IMG/VR virus record: IMGVR_UViG_3300025299_000112
Span: 1 to 22,499 of that record
Reading direction: 5' to 3' (one strand)
Length of the DNA stretch: 22,499 bases
Source: a virus
Shown: one piece after another, positions 5,150 to 14,315 of the stretch
Layout of the letters: each line of letters opens with the position of its first letter
Numbering within the stretch: position 1 is the first letter of the stretch
Program-made: the position numbers and the translations under genes
The notes under the pieces: generated by a model
Told to the model about the DNA's origin: nothing
Seen by the model: the letters and a program-made list of their open reading frames with translations, nothing else
Database searches by the model: none

Positions 5150-8100
5150 ATGAACGAAGAAATCGCAAACCTCGGACTTCGCATCGTCTCGGCCGATGCG
5201 CGCACCGCCACCGGCGAGCTGGATTCCTTCAGCAAGGCCGGTGCACGTGCGCAGAAATCAACTGTAGAACTCGATCTCGTAGCGAGAAAGCTGAAGGGTG
5301 TGCTGGATGTACTGGGAATCGATACCAGTGTCGCATCGCTGCTTCAGATGAGCGAGGAATACGGGCGCCTGACGACCCAGCTGCGCCTGGCTACGGATTC
5401 CCAGCAGGCCTACGCACTGGCCCTGGCCGACGTCAAGCGCATTGCGGCGGAAGGCCAGCAGGACCTCGCCGCCACCGGTGCGCTGTACGCGCAAATGGCT
5501 CATGCCACGAAAGCGCTGGGTGTATCCCAGGAGCAGGTGGCCGCGATCACCGAAACTGTGAGCCTCGCCACCAAGCTGTCAGGCGCCAGCGCAAGCAATG
5601 CCGCCACGGCGCAGCAGGAACTGGTCAAGGCTTTCGCCGCCGGAACGCTGGGGATGGAGAGTTTTAACGCCATCAATACGACCGCGCCAGGCCTGATGAA
5701 GGCGCTGGCCGACGGCGTTGGTGTCTCGGTGAACGCCCTGCAGAAAATGGCGGCGGAAACCCGGATCACTTCGGACGTGATGGCTGGCGCCTTGCCAATT
5801 ACCTTGTCGCAACTGCAGCAACAGGCCGAGCAGAGCCACAGCGCAGCGGGGGCTACTACTGTCCTCAAAAACAGCGTGATGGAGTTCGTCGGCAGCCATG
5901 CCCAGGCCAATGGCGTGGTGTCACTGCTGGCAGGCGGCATCGGCCTGCTGTCGGATAACGTTTCGCTGCTGCTGAGCGTACTCGGTGCGGCGAAGGTTCT
6001 CGATATCACCAAATGGCTGGAATCCGCCACTGCAGGTGTGGGCGCCTTGACGGCCGCAACGGGTACCGGGGCGGCAGCGACCGGCCTGGCAAGCCGGGCG
6101 CTGGGCCTGCTGGGTGGGCCGATCGGGGTAGCGGTTACGCTGATCAGCACGGCAGCGGCTGCCTGGGCCTGGTACAGCAGTTCCAGTGATGACGCTGCGG
6201 GCAATGTGGCGAGCTCTGCTGAAACAAGCACTGCCGCCATCATAGAGAGCATGGAAAAGCAGGTTGCCGCGATGGAGCGCCGCAACGCGCTGGCCGCTGA
6301 AGGCACGCCGGCAGCCTCGAACCCGCTGGAAAACCAGCGCAATGTCGTCAAAGCGCAAATCGATCAGGTAGGTAAAGGGGAGGGCGACTATGCCAATCTG
6401 AACCTGCTGGCCCGGCAGGACCTGCTGATGAAGCTCGGTGGCCAGTATAACGACCTGACGCTGCTGATCGAACGCTTCAACAAGGCGTCGGTTGACGACG
6501 GGGGCAATAGCAAGACAGCGCAGGCGGTCGACGGCTTGCGTAACCGCTTGAATGGCGTCAACACGCAGTATCTGCAGGACCTGAAGACGCTCCAGGCGAT
6601 CCGCGAAGACAATCCTCAGGAGTACGTGAATCTCGTCTCCAAGCTGGCGAAGGAAACCTGGAACAACTCCGAAGCGGGCCGTGCTGCCGCAGACGCGGCA
6701 CGCGAGTCGAAGCAAGCCTATGACAGCCTGATGAAATCGATTCGCGGTACGACGGTAGAGAACGAGATCGAACTGAAAATCGGCAAGGATGCCAGCGCAG
6801 GTGAGCGCGCCCGTGCCCGCATTCTTCACGATCTGGACACGCATACCCTGAAGCTGGGCGTGACGCGCGAGGCCGCCGTGCGCGCGGCGCTCAAGGAACA
6901 GGAGCAGAGCGAAAAAACGCTTGCAGCGCAGCGCGTGGAAGCCGCGGGGATCAAGAAACTGGCGGACGAACGCAAGAGCGCGCTGGAAGCTGCCAATGCG
7001 GAAGCGAATGCCAACGAAGCGGCATGGGCGAACTTTGGCAAGAGCAAGGTCGAGATCGCGCAAGGCGAGCTGAAGCTGTTGCAGAAGCAAGTGGAACAGG
7101 CCGCTACGGACAGGGACCAGGCCGCACACCTCCAATCGCTGGCCGATGCAAAACAGCGCAGTATTGGCGCGATGGAGAAGCTGGAAGCGGGAGGAACGCT
7201 GAAGCAATGGACAGACGAGAACAAGCGCTATGCGATAGAGAGCATCCGGGATGATAAAGCGCGTGCGGCGGCCGTTCTGCAAAACGAGGCTGAGCTTCGT
7301 CGCAAGCAGGTCGAGCTGGTAGCCCAAGGCACGAAAGAACGTACCGACCTGGAGGAACAATACAACACCTGGTACAGCAACCAGCAGCAGAAGACGATCA
7401 CTCAATACGCTGAGCTGTTCCACACGGGATTTACGGAAATTCTAACCAAGGGCAAGGCAGGCTGGAAGTCCTTTACCGCATCGCTGGTCAACACATTCAA
7501 GACTACCGTTGCCGACCAGATCTACAAGATGATGGCCGAACCTTTTGTTGTTCGTCTGGTGGGGAGTTTTCTGGGCGTCGCCGGACCGGCTTCCGCTGCA
7601 GAGTCACCCGGTCAAGGGATGGCCGGCTCGGTAGCCAGCTCTGCGGTCAGCTCTGCGCTCGGACTGGGAGCGGCCGCGAGTGCTTTCACGGGCACCCTTG
7701 CTACCGGCTTCATGAACACCATTGTAGGGACGGGCGTGTCAGCAGGGCTCCAGGCAGCCGGTGCCATGGCGGCAAATGGCGCCTTTGCTGCAGGCGCCGG
7801 CATGGCAATCGGCGCCATTGCCCCTTACGCCCTGGCGCTCTATGCCGCCGTGAAGATATTCGACAAAGGCGAAGAGAAAAATACCCGCCTGACTTTTACC
7901 AGCAATAACACGCCTGGCAACATCAGCATCAACGAGCGTGGCAACGAAGGGAAGATTCACCAATCGTATATTGACGGCTATGGTACCGGCGCTTTTGGCA
8001 CATTCGGCCTGTCTTCCACCTACTGGATGGATGGCCGGCAGGAGGCCGTGCAAAGCTTTATCAAAACCGTGACCAAGGTTGACGACGTGCTGTCAGGATT

Positions 8101-9826
8101 CCTGACTACCGCCGAAAGGGACTCAGTCACGGCTGCGGTCACCGGTAAATCATTCACTGCGCATACGGGGGCCGAGAGCGCCAATCCGAATGCCTCCGGC
8201 CAGCTGGACACGGTCTTCGCTAACCGCCTGAACGCAGTATTCGAAGGCGTGTCTCCTGGACTCTCCAGCCTTATTTCCGGCTTCAAGGGGACGACCCAGG
8301 AGCTGGCTACCGAGGCGGCTGCGCTGCTGCAGTACCGCCAGTCGCTGATCGCGGGGGGCGAGGCCGTGTTCGGGATGAAGGTCACCATGCAGGAGCTCGC
8401 GGCGCTCAAGCTGCCGAGCGAGCAGACCAGTGCGGCGCTGGCCCGGCTGACGAATGAATTTGTGGCGACGAATGCGGTCGCTGCCGCGCTGGGCAAGACG
8501 GCGGAACAGGCATTTGGCGCAGCCGGCCTGGCCTCCCTGGCAGCGCGCGAGCAGGTGATCAAGCTGTCTGGCGGACTGGAATCGTTGGCGCAGCAGTCCG
8601 CCGGCTTCGCTGACAACTACCTCACCGAGGCGGAGCGCCTGGCGCCCGTACGGAAATTTGTGACCGAGCAAATGGCCGCGCTGGGCCTTGCCAATATCGA
8701 TACACGGGGTGAATTCAAAGAGCAGGTCCAGAAGCTGGACCTCACCAAGGAAGCCGATATCAAGCAGTACGCTTCCCTGATGAAGCTGCAGGCCCAGTTT
8801 GCCATGCTCTATCCGAAGATCGAGAGTACCGCCGATGCCATTAAAACCGAAGCCGAGCTGCGCAAGCAACTGAGCGATGCCTACGACGCCGAGCATGCGG
8901 CCATCAGCGGCACGCTGGACAAGATGAATGCCTACGCCAGTTCGCTGAAGCGTTTCCAGGACAGCCTGCTGCTGAATGAGCTCTCGACGCTGACGCCGGA
9001 GCAGCGCTACCAGGAAGCGAAGGCGCAGTTCGACCGCACTTTCGCACTGGCCCAGGGCGGCGACGAAACGGCGCAGGCGAACCTCGAATCCTCGGCGAGC
9101 GCCTACCTGAAGGCGTCGCAGCTGGTGAATGCTTCCGGCGCACGCTACCAGGACGATTTCGCGAAAGTCCGTGAAGCCACCGCCGATGCGCTGCAATGGG
9201 CGGAAGAGCAGGTCGATGTAGCCCGCGCCAGCCTGACGGCGCTGGAGAAGTCGGTCACCGGCCTGGTCGAGGTAAAGGCGGAAGTGGTCTCCGTTGCACA
9301 GGCTATCCGCGAGCTGTCAGGCACCCTGACGGCGAGCCAGCTGGCCACCGTGGGCGCCAACTCCACCGCGGCCATCGAAACGCTGTACCAGCAGCTGCTG
9401 GGCCGCCATTCGGATGCGGAGGGGCTGGCGTTCTGGAAGAACGTGCTGGCCGGCGGCACCTCGATCGCCGAGATTGCCCGCCTGTTTACGACAAGCGCGG
9501 AGTACCAGCAGAAGCATCCGGAAGCGTCTTCCACATCGCAGTCCTTCGTGGCGCAGGCAGCACCAAGCCAGGCCATGGCGTTCAGCCTGCGCGACTACGG
9601 CACCGCCAACACGGTGCCGCTGGTCGAAGCCATTCGCGACCTGAAGACCGAGAACGCGGCCCTGACCACGGAAATCAGGGAGCTGCGCGCCGAACAGCAG
9701 CGCCAGACCGGCGATGCCATCCAGGCCAACTATGACGCGAATGCACGCGGCGCCGCCATTGTGGCGGAGGCTGCGGTGTCCGCGATCCGTGCAGTATCCG
9801 AACCGAAAAGGATTGATCCGATATGA
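5150..9826 (+). CDS. Tail tape measure protein with C-terminal DUF4214-like segment
   Basis: This 1558-residue protein fills the growing tail and sets its length. Residues about 109-211 match the tape measure domain pattern (QQELVKAFAAGTLGMESFN, then APGLMKALADGVGVSVNAL). Hydrophobic segments occur at about 254-284, 318-342 and 842-904, and a long charged coiled-coil region at about 515-760. Residues about 1406-1455 match DUF4214 (LYQQLLGRHSDAEGLAFW, then IAEIARLFTTSAEY). The ATG at 5150 was chosen because it begins the recognisable protein. It has no Shine-Dalgarno and lies only 11 bases after a terminator T run, so expression may be deliberately low. The stop overlaps the next start (ATGA). 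The length predicts a tail near 230 nm by the usual 0.15 nm per residue. Confidence 0.92.
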   Translation: MNEEIANLGLRIVSADARTATGELDSFSKAGARAQKSTVELDLVARKLKGVLDVLGIDTSVASLLQMSEEYGRLTTQLRLATDSQQAYALALADVKRIAAEGQQDLAATGALYAQMAHATKALGVSQEQVAAITETVSLATKLSGASASNAATAQQELVKAFAAGTLGMESFNAINTTAPGLMKALADGVGVSVNALQKMAAETRITSDVMAGALPITLSQLQQQAEQSHSAAGATTVLKNSVMEFVGSHAQANGVVSLLAGGIGLLSDNVSLLLSVLGAAKVLDITKWLESATAGVGALTAATGTGAAATGLASRALGLLGGPIGVAVTLISTAAAAWAWYSSSSDDAAGNVASSAETSTAAIIESMEKQVAAMERRNALAAEGTPAASNPLENQRNVVKAQIDQVGKGEGDYANLNLLARQDLLMKLGGQYNDLTLLIERFNKASVDDGGNSKTAQAVDGLRNRLNGVNTQYLQDLKTLQAIREDNPQEYVNLVSKLAKETWNNSEAGRAAADAARESKQAYDSLMKSIRGTTVENEIELKIGKDASAGERARARILHDLDTHTLKLGVTREAAVRAALKEQEQSEKTLAAQRVEAAGIKKLADERKSALEAANAEANANEAAWANFGKSKVEIAQGELKLLQKQVEQAATDRDQAAHLQSLADAKQRSIGAMEKLEAGGTLKQWTDENKRYAIESIRDDKARAAAVLQNEAELRRKQVELVAQGTKERTDLEEQYNTWYSNQQQKTITQYAELFHTGFTEILTKGKAGWKSFTASLVNTFKTTVADQIYKMMAEPFVVRLVGSFLGVAGPASAAESPGQGMAGSVASSAVSSALGLGAAASAFTGTLATGFMNTIVGTGVSAGLQAAGAMAANGAFAAGAGMAIGAIAPYALALYAAVKIFDKGEEKNTRLTFTSNNTPGNISINERGNEGKIHQSYIDGYGTGAFGTFGLSSTYWMDGRQEAVQSFIKTVTKVDDVLSGFLTTAERDSVTAAVTGKSFTAHTGAESANPNASGQLDTVFANRLNAVFEGVSPGLSSLISGFKGTTQELATEAAALLQYRQSLIAGGEAVFGMKVTMQELAALKLPSEQTSAALARLTNEFVATNAVAAALGKTAEQAFGAAGLASLAAREQVIKLSGGLESLAQQSAGFADNYLTEAERLAPVRKFVTEQMAALGLANIDTRGEFKEQVQKLDLTKEADIKQYASLMKLQAQFAMLYPKIESTADAIKTEAELRKQLSDAYDAEHAAISGTLDKMNAYASSLKRFQDSLLLNELSTLTPEQRYQEAKAQFDRTFALAQGGDETAQANLESSASAYLKASQLVNASGARYQDDFAKVREATADALQWAEEQVDVARASLTALEKSVTGLVEVKAEVVSVAQAIRELSGTLTASQLATVGANSTAAIETLYQQLLGRHSDAEGLAFWKNVLAGGTSIAEIARLFTTSAEYQQKHPEASSTSQSFVAQAAPSQAMAFSLRDYGTANTVPLVEAIRDLKTENAALTTEIRELRAEQQRQTGDAIQANYDANARGAAIVAEAAVSAIRAVSEPKRIDPI

Positions 9827-11298
9827 CCGATGCAGAGTTCCTTGACTGGCTGAGAAGCCCGTCCGCCATCCGCACCACGCTCTACGAGATCGGCGTGCGC
9901 AGCGGCGGGGCGGAAACCACGCGCTACCTGTGCGACCGGCCCTACAACACGGGCGCCGGCGACGTGCCGGCCAACACGCATTATCTGCCAGTGGTGAAGC
10001 CCACCTTCCAGCCCACGGAAGAGCTGTCGCTGACGAACGACGGCAGGCTGTCCATCAGCGAAATCGAGTTCAGCAACGAAGACGGTGCGCTGGATGCCTG
10101 GCTGGGCGATATCTGGGACAACCGGCCGGCGCGCGCCTACATCGGCGACCCGCGCTGGCCGCGTGCCGAGTTCCGGCTGGTCTTCAGCGGCATTGTCGCA
10201 ACGCTGGCGCCCAAGGGACGCAGCGGCCTGGCGCTGTCGCTGCGCGACCAGCTGCAGCGCCTGAACACGCCGATGACCGAGGCCACGCTGGGCGGCGAGA
10301 CGCAAAACCGCGACCGCATCCTGCCGCTGGCTTTTGGCGAGGTGCACAATATCACGCCGCTGCTGGCGGATCCGGCGACGCTCGAATACATGGTGCACGC
10401 GTCGGCGATCGAACGCATCATCGAGGTGCGGGACAACGGCGTGCCGGTCAGCTTTACTCCCGTTGCGGGAACTGGCAAATTCCGGCTGAACCAGCAGTCC
10501 TACGGCACCATCACGGTCTCCGTGCAGGGCGACAAGTTCGGCGGCATGTACCGCAATACCGCGGCCGCACTGATCCGCCGCATCGTCACCGGCTATGGCA
10601 AGGCGGAAGACCGCTTCACCGATGCCGACCTTGACCTGGCCAGTTTCGATGCCTTCGAGGCGGCCCACCCGCAGCCGCTGGGCATCTTCCTGTCCGACCG
10701 CACCAATGTGCTGGTGGCGTGCCGCCAGCTGGCCGCCAGCCTTGGCGCCCAGATCCTGCCCGATGCGCTGGGCAAGCTGCGCATCGTGAAGCTGGACCTG
10801 GCTGCGCTGCCCGGCCCGGTGAGCATCGGCCTGGACCAGATGGTCGACAAGACGCTGGCGCCCTCGCAACGCGCGGACGTGGTGGCTGCCGTGAAGCTGG
10901 GCTTCTGCAGGAACTACACCGAACAGGGCAACCTCGTCACCACCATTCCGCAGGCGCACAAGGACCTGTTCGCCCAGGCCTGGCTGGAGGCGGTGCAGTC
11001 CGATACCGCGGTGCAGGCGGCATACAAACTCGATGCCGCACCCGCCATGCAGGAAACGGCGCTGCTCCAGCGCAGCGATGCGAATGCGGAAGCGCAGCGC
11101 CGCCTCAACCTGTGGAAAGTGCCGCGCATGATTTACCAGTTTGAAGGAACGGCCGACCTGATGCAGTCGCTGCAGCTGGGGAGGGCGGTGAGCCTGCCCG
11201 CCGAGCGCTTTGCGCTCGGCGGCGCCAATACCGGCGTCGTCATCAGCCTGTCGCCGAACTGGGCGGCCGGGCGCGTCAATGTAGGAGTACTGATCTGA
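9823..11298 (+). CDS. Tail tip / hub-like structural protein
   Basis: This 491-residue protein starts at an ATG overlapping the tape measure stop, so translation is probably coupled. It begins MTDAEFLDWLRSPSAIRTTL. The body is mixed alpha/beta with strand-rich blocks (LSISEIEFSNEDGALDAWL; FRLVFSGIVATLAPKG). No signal peptide or membrane segment is visible. The position directly after the tape measure is where distal tail and hub proteins lie in siphophages, so it probably helps close the tail tip and connect to the fibres. No NlpC/P60 peptidase motif (lambda K role) is seen here or nearby. Lambda M, L, K and I equivalents cannot be recognised, so the tip is simpler than lambda's or the proteins are diverged. 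Confidence 0.65.
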   Translation: MTDAEFLDWLRSPSAIRTTLYEIGVRSGGAETTRYLCDRPYNTGAGDVPANTHYLPVVKPTFQPTEELSLTNDGRLSISEIEFSNEDGALDAWLGDIWDNRPARAYIGDPRWPRAEFRLVFSGIVATLAPKGRSGLALSLRDQLQRLNTPMTEATLGGETQNRDRILPLAFGEVHNITPLLADPATLEYMVHASAIERIIEVRDNGVPVSFTPVAGTGKFRLNQQSYGTITVSVQGDKFGGMYRNTAAALIRRIVTGYGKAEDRFTDADLDLASFDAFEAAHPQPLGIFLSDRTNVLVACRQLAASLGAQILPDALGKLRIVKLDLAALPGPVSIGLDQMVDKTLAPSQRADVVAAVKLGFCRNYTEQGNLVTTIPQAHKDLFAQAWLEAVQSDTAVQAAYKLDAAPAMQETALLQRSDANAEAQRRLNLWKVPRMIYQFEGTADLMQSLQLGRAVSLPAERFALGGANTGVVISLSPNWAAGRVNVGVLI

Positions 11299-13472
11299 TG
11301 GCCACCATTGTGAATGAGCGCGACAAGCTGCTGCAGACGGCGGCTCCGCGCGATACCGACCCAACGCGGGGCAAGTCGCTCATCCTGTCGAGTGATACTC
11401 CCGTCTTCCACGTCACGAATGCCGGTGTGGCGTCGCCCTCCGCAGTCACCATCACGGCCAGTGCGATCAACATTCCCGGCAACCTGGCCTGGACCGTGAT
11501 AAGCGGCGCCAGCAGCATTGCGGTGGCGGCCGACACGAAATCAGCTACGCTGGCCTATGCCAGCATGACCGCCGGCTCGGCCACGATCCGGGCCCAGGTC
11601 AGCCACCAGGGCTCGACCTACACGGCGTTCTATGTCGTTGGCAAGGTGATGGACGGCGCCAATGGTTCTTCAGGCCTGAGCACGGGCATCGCCTTCGCCT
11701 ATAAGCGTTCGGCAACGGCGCCAGCTGACAATCCGGGGGCATTCACGTTTACCTTTGCCAGCAATTCGATCACGATCCCCAGTGGTGACGCATTGGCCAA
11801 CGGCTGGACCAAGACCATCCCGGCCGGCACGGATCCGCTATATGTGACGGTAGCATCGGCATCGGGCAGCGGCGCCACCGATACGGTGGCGGCCGGTGAG
11901 TGGGCCGCTGCCGCCATGTTCTCGCAGAACGGATTGAACACTGCCACGGTGTATTTGTATCAGCGTGCGGCCAGCGTGCCTGCCGTGCCCTCCCAAACCC
12001 TGACCTACGTCTTCTCCACTGGCGGACTCACCGGCACCCTGGGCAACTGGTCGCGCGCCATCCCTTCGGGCACAAGTCCTCTCTACGTCACCACGGCAAG
12101 CGCATTATCGAGCGGGGCAAGCGATACCATTGCGCCGGGCGAGTGGGCCACACCCGTTGTCATGGCGCAGAACGGCCTTGCCGGCGGAACTGGCACGGAT
12201 GGGCGGCGCGGCACGGTCAACACGTCGGGGACAGCATCTTCCTGGGATGATGACGCGGCCGAGGCCGCAATTCGCGTCGCGACTGCGGGTCTGCCGGAAG
12301 AACAACGACAGCCAATTGCGAGGGATGTTGTAACGCTGACCAATGGCAGCTTTGTCCAGACCCGGTTCTACGACGGAGATAGCTGGGAACCCCTGGCGGC
12401 CTATATTGACGGCAATCTGTTGGTCACCGGCACGGTGGCAGCGGAAGACGTGACTGCCGGTACGTTCACTGGCCAGGTCTACCGCACCGCATCCAGCGGG
12501 GTTCGATGCGTGATCAACGAAAACGAGAGCAATCAGCTGCGCGCATACGATTTGCACGGCACCAAAATTGCCTCTATCGGAGGTACCGGCCTTGACGCGG
12601 GGCCAGGCTTCTTCCGATATGACAGCGCTACTTATCCGACAGTATCCGTGTTCGCCCTTGGGGCAATGCCTGCACTCCGCGCAGAAAGTTTTAAAAGCGG
12701 CTCAGGCCTCGCGTTCTGGGCTGGTGCAATGCCAGGTCAGCAGGCAATAAGGGCCGAAGGCTATGTTGAGGTCATGCAGACCAGCGGAACCATGGCAGCG
12801 CTCTCGGTGGTGTCCAACAGCTTGGAAAGCACCAGCCACGCCCTGCGCGGCGTCAGCAATAGATCGCCTGGATCCTCGGGCCTGGTCGGCGCCGCAAATG
12901 GCAAGGCGTTCTATGCCGAGCTGGGCACGATGGGACCCTTTACGGGCGCCCACGACGCAGCGCTGCCCAATGGTGCAGAGATCGAGCCGGGCGACATCGT
13001 GCTCGATGTGCGCTGCCTGTTACGTGACGGCTGGTCGAATACCTTCTTCGAGGTGGCCCGCTCTACGCGGCCGATTCAGGCGGCGGCCATCGGGGTCTAC
13101 ACGCGCAACCTGGGGCCGATGGCAGATTACGCCCTGCCGCCGGGCCTCATGCAAGGCAGCTTCATCGATGACTTCGGCGATGCCCGAGGAGGGAATGCGG
13201 ATCTTCACAACGCGATGTCCGGCAACTACACAGTAGCGGAGATCAACGCCTTGGGCGAAGGGCAGATGAATGTGTGCGGGGAGGGCGGCGATATTCAGGC
13301 CGGAGACTTCATCGTCACCAGCTCGGTGCCCGGCAAGGGCATGCGTCTCGATCCCGCCATGCCACTAACCACCGGCATTCTCGGCGCGATCGTGGCCCGT
13401 GCGCGTGAACCAGCCTCGTTCGCGGCTGCGGACGACATCCAATCCATTGCTTGTATTTACGTTTGCGGATAA
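11298..13472 (+). CDS. Tail tip / central fibre protein with tandem repeat domains
   Basis: This 724-residue protein has a start that shares one base with the preceding stop (TGATG) and an AGGAG site ten bases upstream. Residues about 28-115 look Ig-like. Two tandem copies of one domain follow at about 129-212 and 216-293. Both contain an AYKR/LYQR strand, a PAGTDPLYVT / PSGTSPLYVT strand, and a closing GEWA...QNG. A segment YIDGNLLVTGTVAAEDVTAG (369-388) matches the DGNLxxxGTI motif common at the end of lambda J-type tip proteins. The C-terminal part (GDIVLDV, then GDFIVTSSVPGKGM) resembles the end domains of phage fibres. It probably projects from the tail tip and takes part in target binding. 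The exact family is uncertain. Confidence 0.65.
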   Translation: MATIVNERDKLLQTAAPRDTDPTRGKSLILSSDTPVFHVTNAGVASPSAVTITASAINIPGNLAWTVISGASSIAVAADTKSATLAYASMTAGSATIRAQVSHQGSTYTAFYVVGKVMDGANGSSGLSTGIAFAYKRSATAPADNPGAFTFTFASNSITIPSGDALANGWTKTIPAGTDPLYVTVASASGSGATDTVAAGEWAAAAMFSQNGLNTATVYLYQRAASVPAVPSQTLTYVFSTGGLTGTLGNWSRAIPSGTSPLYVTTASALSSGASDTIAPGEWATPVVMAQNGLAGGTGTDGRRGTVNTSGTASSWDDDAAEAAIRVATAGLPEEQRQPIARDVVTLTNGSFVQTRFYDGDSWEPLAAYIDGNLLVTGTVAAEDVTAGTFTGQVYRTASSGVRCVINENESNQLRAYDLHGTKIASIGGTGLDAGPGFFRYDSATYPTVSVFALGAMPALRAESFKSGSGLAFWAGAMPGQQAIRAEGYVEVMQTSGTMAALSVVSNSLESTSHALRGVSNRSPGSSGLVGAANGKAFYAELGTMGPFTGAHDAALPNGAEIEPGDIVLDVRCLLRDGWSNTFFEVARSTRPIQAAAIGVYTRNLGPMADYALPPGLMQGSFIDDFGDARGGNADLHNAMSGNYTVAEINALGEGQMNVCGEGGDIQAGDFIVTSSVPGKGMRLDPAMPLTTGILGAIVARAREPASFAAADDIQSIACIYVCG

Positions 13473-13475
13473 CCC

Positions 13476-14315
13476 ATGTTCAATAATCTCCGGATCATCT
13501 ACGACAACGCGGCGGACCGTGCGCTGCTGAGCGCCTCTTCGGAGGCCAGCGCGTCGCTCGGCGCCGCCAACCTCAAACTCGATACCAAGGCGCGCGTATG
13601 GCGCTCCACCGGTACCAGCGCACAGTTGGTGGCGACCTGGCCGCAGCCCGAAACCATTGCCGGCGTCGCCCTGGCGTTCTGCAATCTCACCGGCACCGAT
13701 ACGCTCCGCGTGCGCGGCTACGCCGAAGCTTCGGACAGCATGCCGCTGTTTGACAGCGGACCGGTACTGGCCTGCCCCGGCCCGGCCATGGGCTTGTGGA
13801 ACTGGGGACCGAAAGGACTGGGCTCCAACGCCTTTGCCTATGGCGGCGGTGCTTATGGCCGGGTCTGGATTCCAGTACCGGGCGCGGTCAGGAAGCTGCT
13901 GATCGATATCGCTGCACCGGGCAACCCGCTAGGCTATATCGAGGCGAGCCGCCTGGTGTGCGGCGCCTACTGGTCGCCGGAATACAACGCCAGTTTTGGC
14001 GCCGCCGTCACGCCAGTCGATTCATCCGCGCACTTCCGTACCGCGGCCGGCGACTTGCTGACCGATGCCGGGCCGCGGCACCGCGTCCAGGTCTTCGACC
14101 TGGGCTCGATGAATACCACCGACCGCGCCATGGTCTGGCATATCGTGCGCGGCAACGGCATGCCGAAACCGCTGTTCTTCAGCCTGTATCCCGGCCATGA
14201 GGACACGAGCCTGGAGCAGGAGCACCAGATGTATTGCAAGCTCAGCCAGCTCAAGGCCATCGTCACCCCGACCACCCAGCGTTACAGCACGTCCATCGAA
14301 CTTGAGGAAATCTAA
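13476..14315 (+). CDS. Tail tip accessory protein, beta-sandwich-like, function uncertain
   Basis: This 279-residue protein starts three bases after the previous stop and ends immediately before the next ATG (TAAATG). It is strand-rich. Its order of motifs (MFNNLRIIYDNAADRAL, then SASLGAANLKLDTKARVW, then TIAGVALAFCNLTGTDTLRV) resembles phage proteins with a discoidin-like or galactose-binding-like N-terminal domain. A long glycine-rich loop follows (GPKGLGSNAFAYGGGAYG). Residues about 190-279 look like a second beta domain (HRVQVFDLGSMNTTDRAM, then TPTTQRYSTSIELEEI). No membrane or signal segment is present. By context it belongs to the tip and may link the fibres to the hub or bind carbohydrate. 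I give it no firm function. Confidence 0.6.
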   Translation: MFNNLRIIYDNAADRALLSASSEASASLGAANLKLDTKARVWRSTGTSAQLVATWPQPETIAGVALAFCNLTGTDTLRVRGYAEASDSMPLFDSGPVLACPGPAMGLWNWGPKGLGSNAFAYGGGAYGRVWIPVPGAVRKLLIDIAAPGNPLGYIEASRLVCGAYWSPEYNASFGAAVTPVDSSAHFRTAAGDLLTDAGPRHRVQVFDLGSMNTTDRAMVWHIVRGNGMPKPLFFSLYPGHEDTSLEQEHQMYCKLSQLKAIVTPTTQRYSTSIELEEI

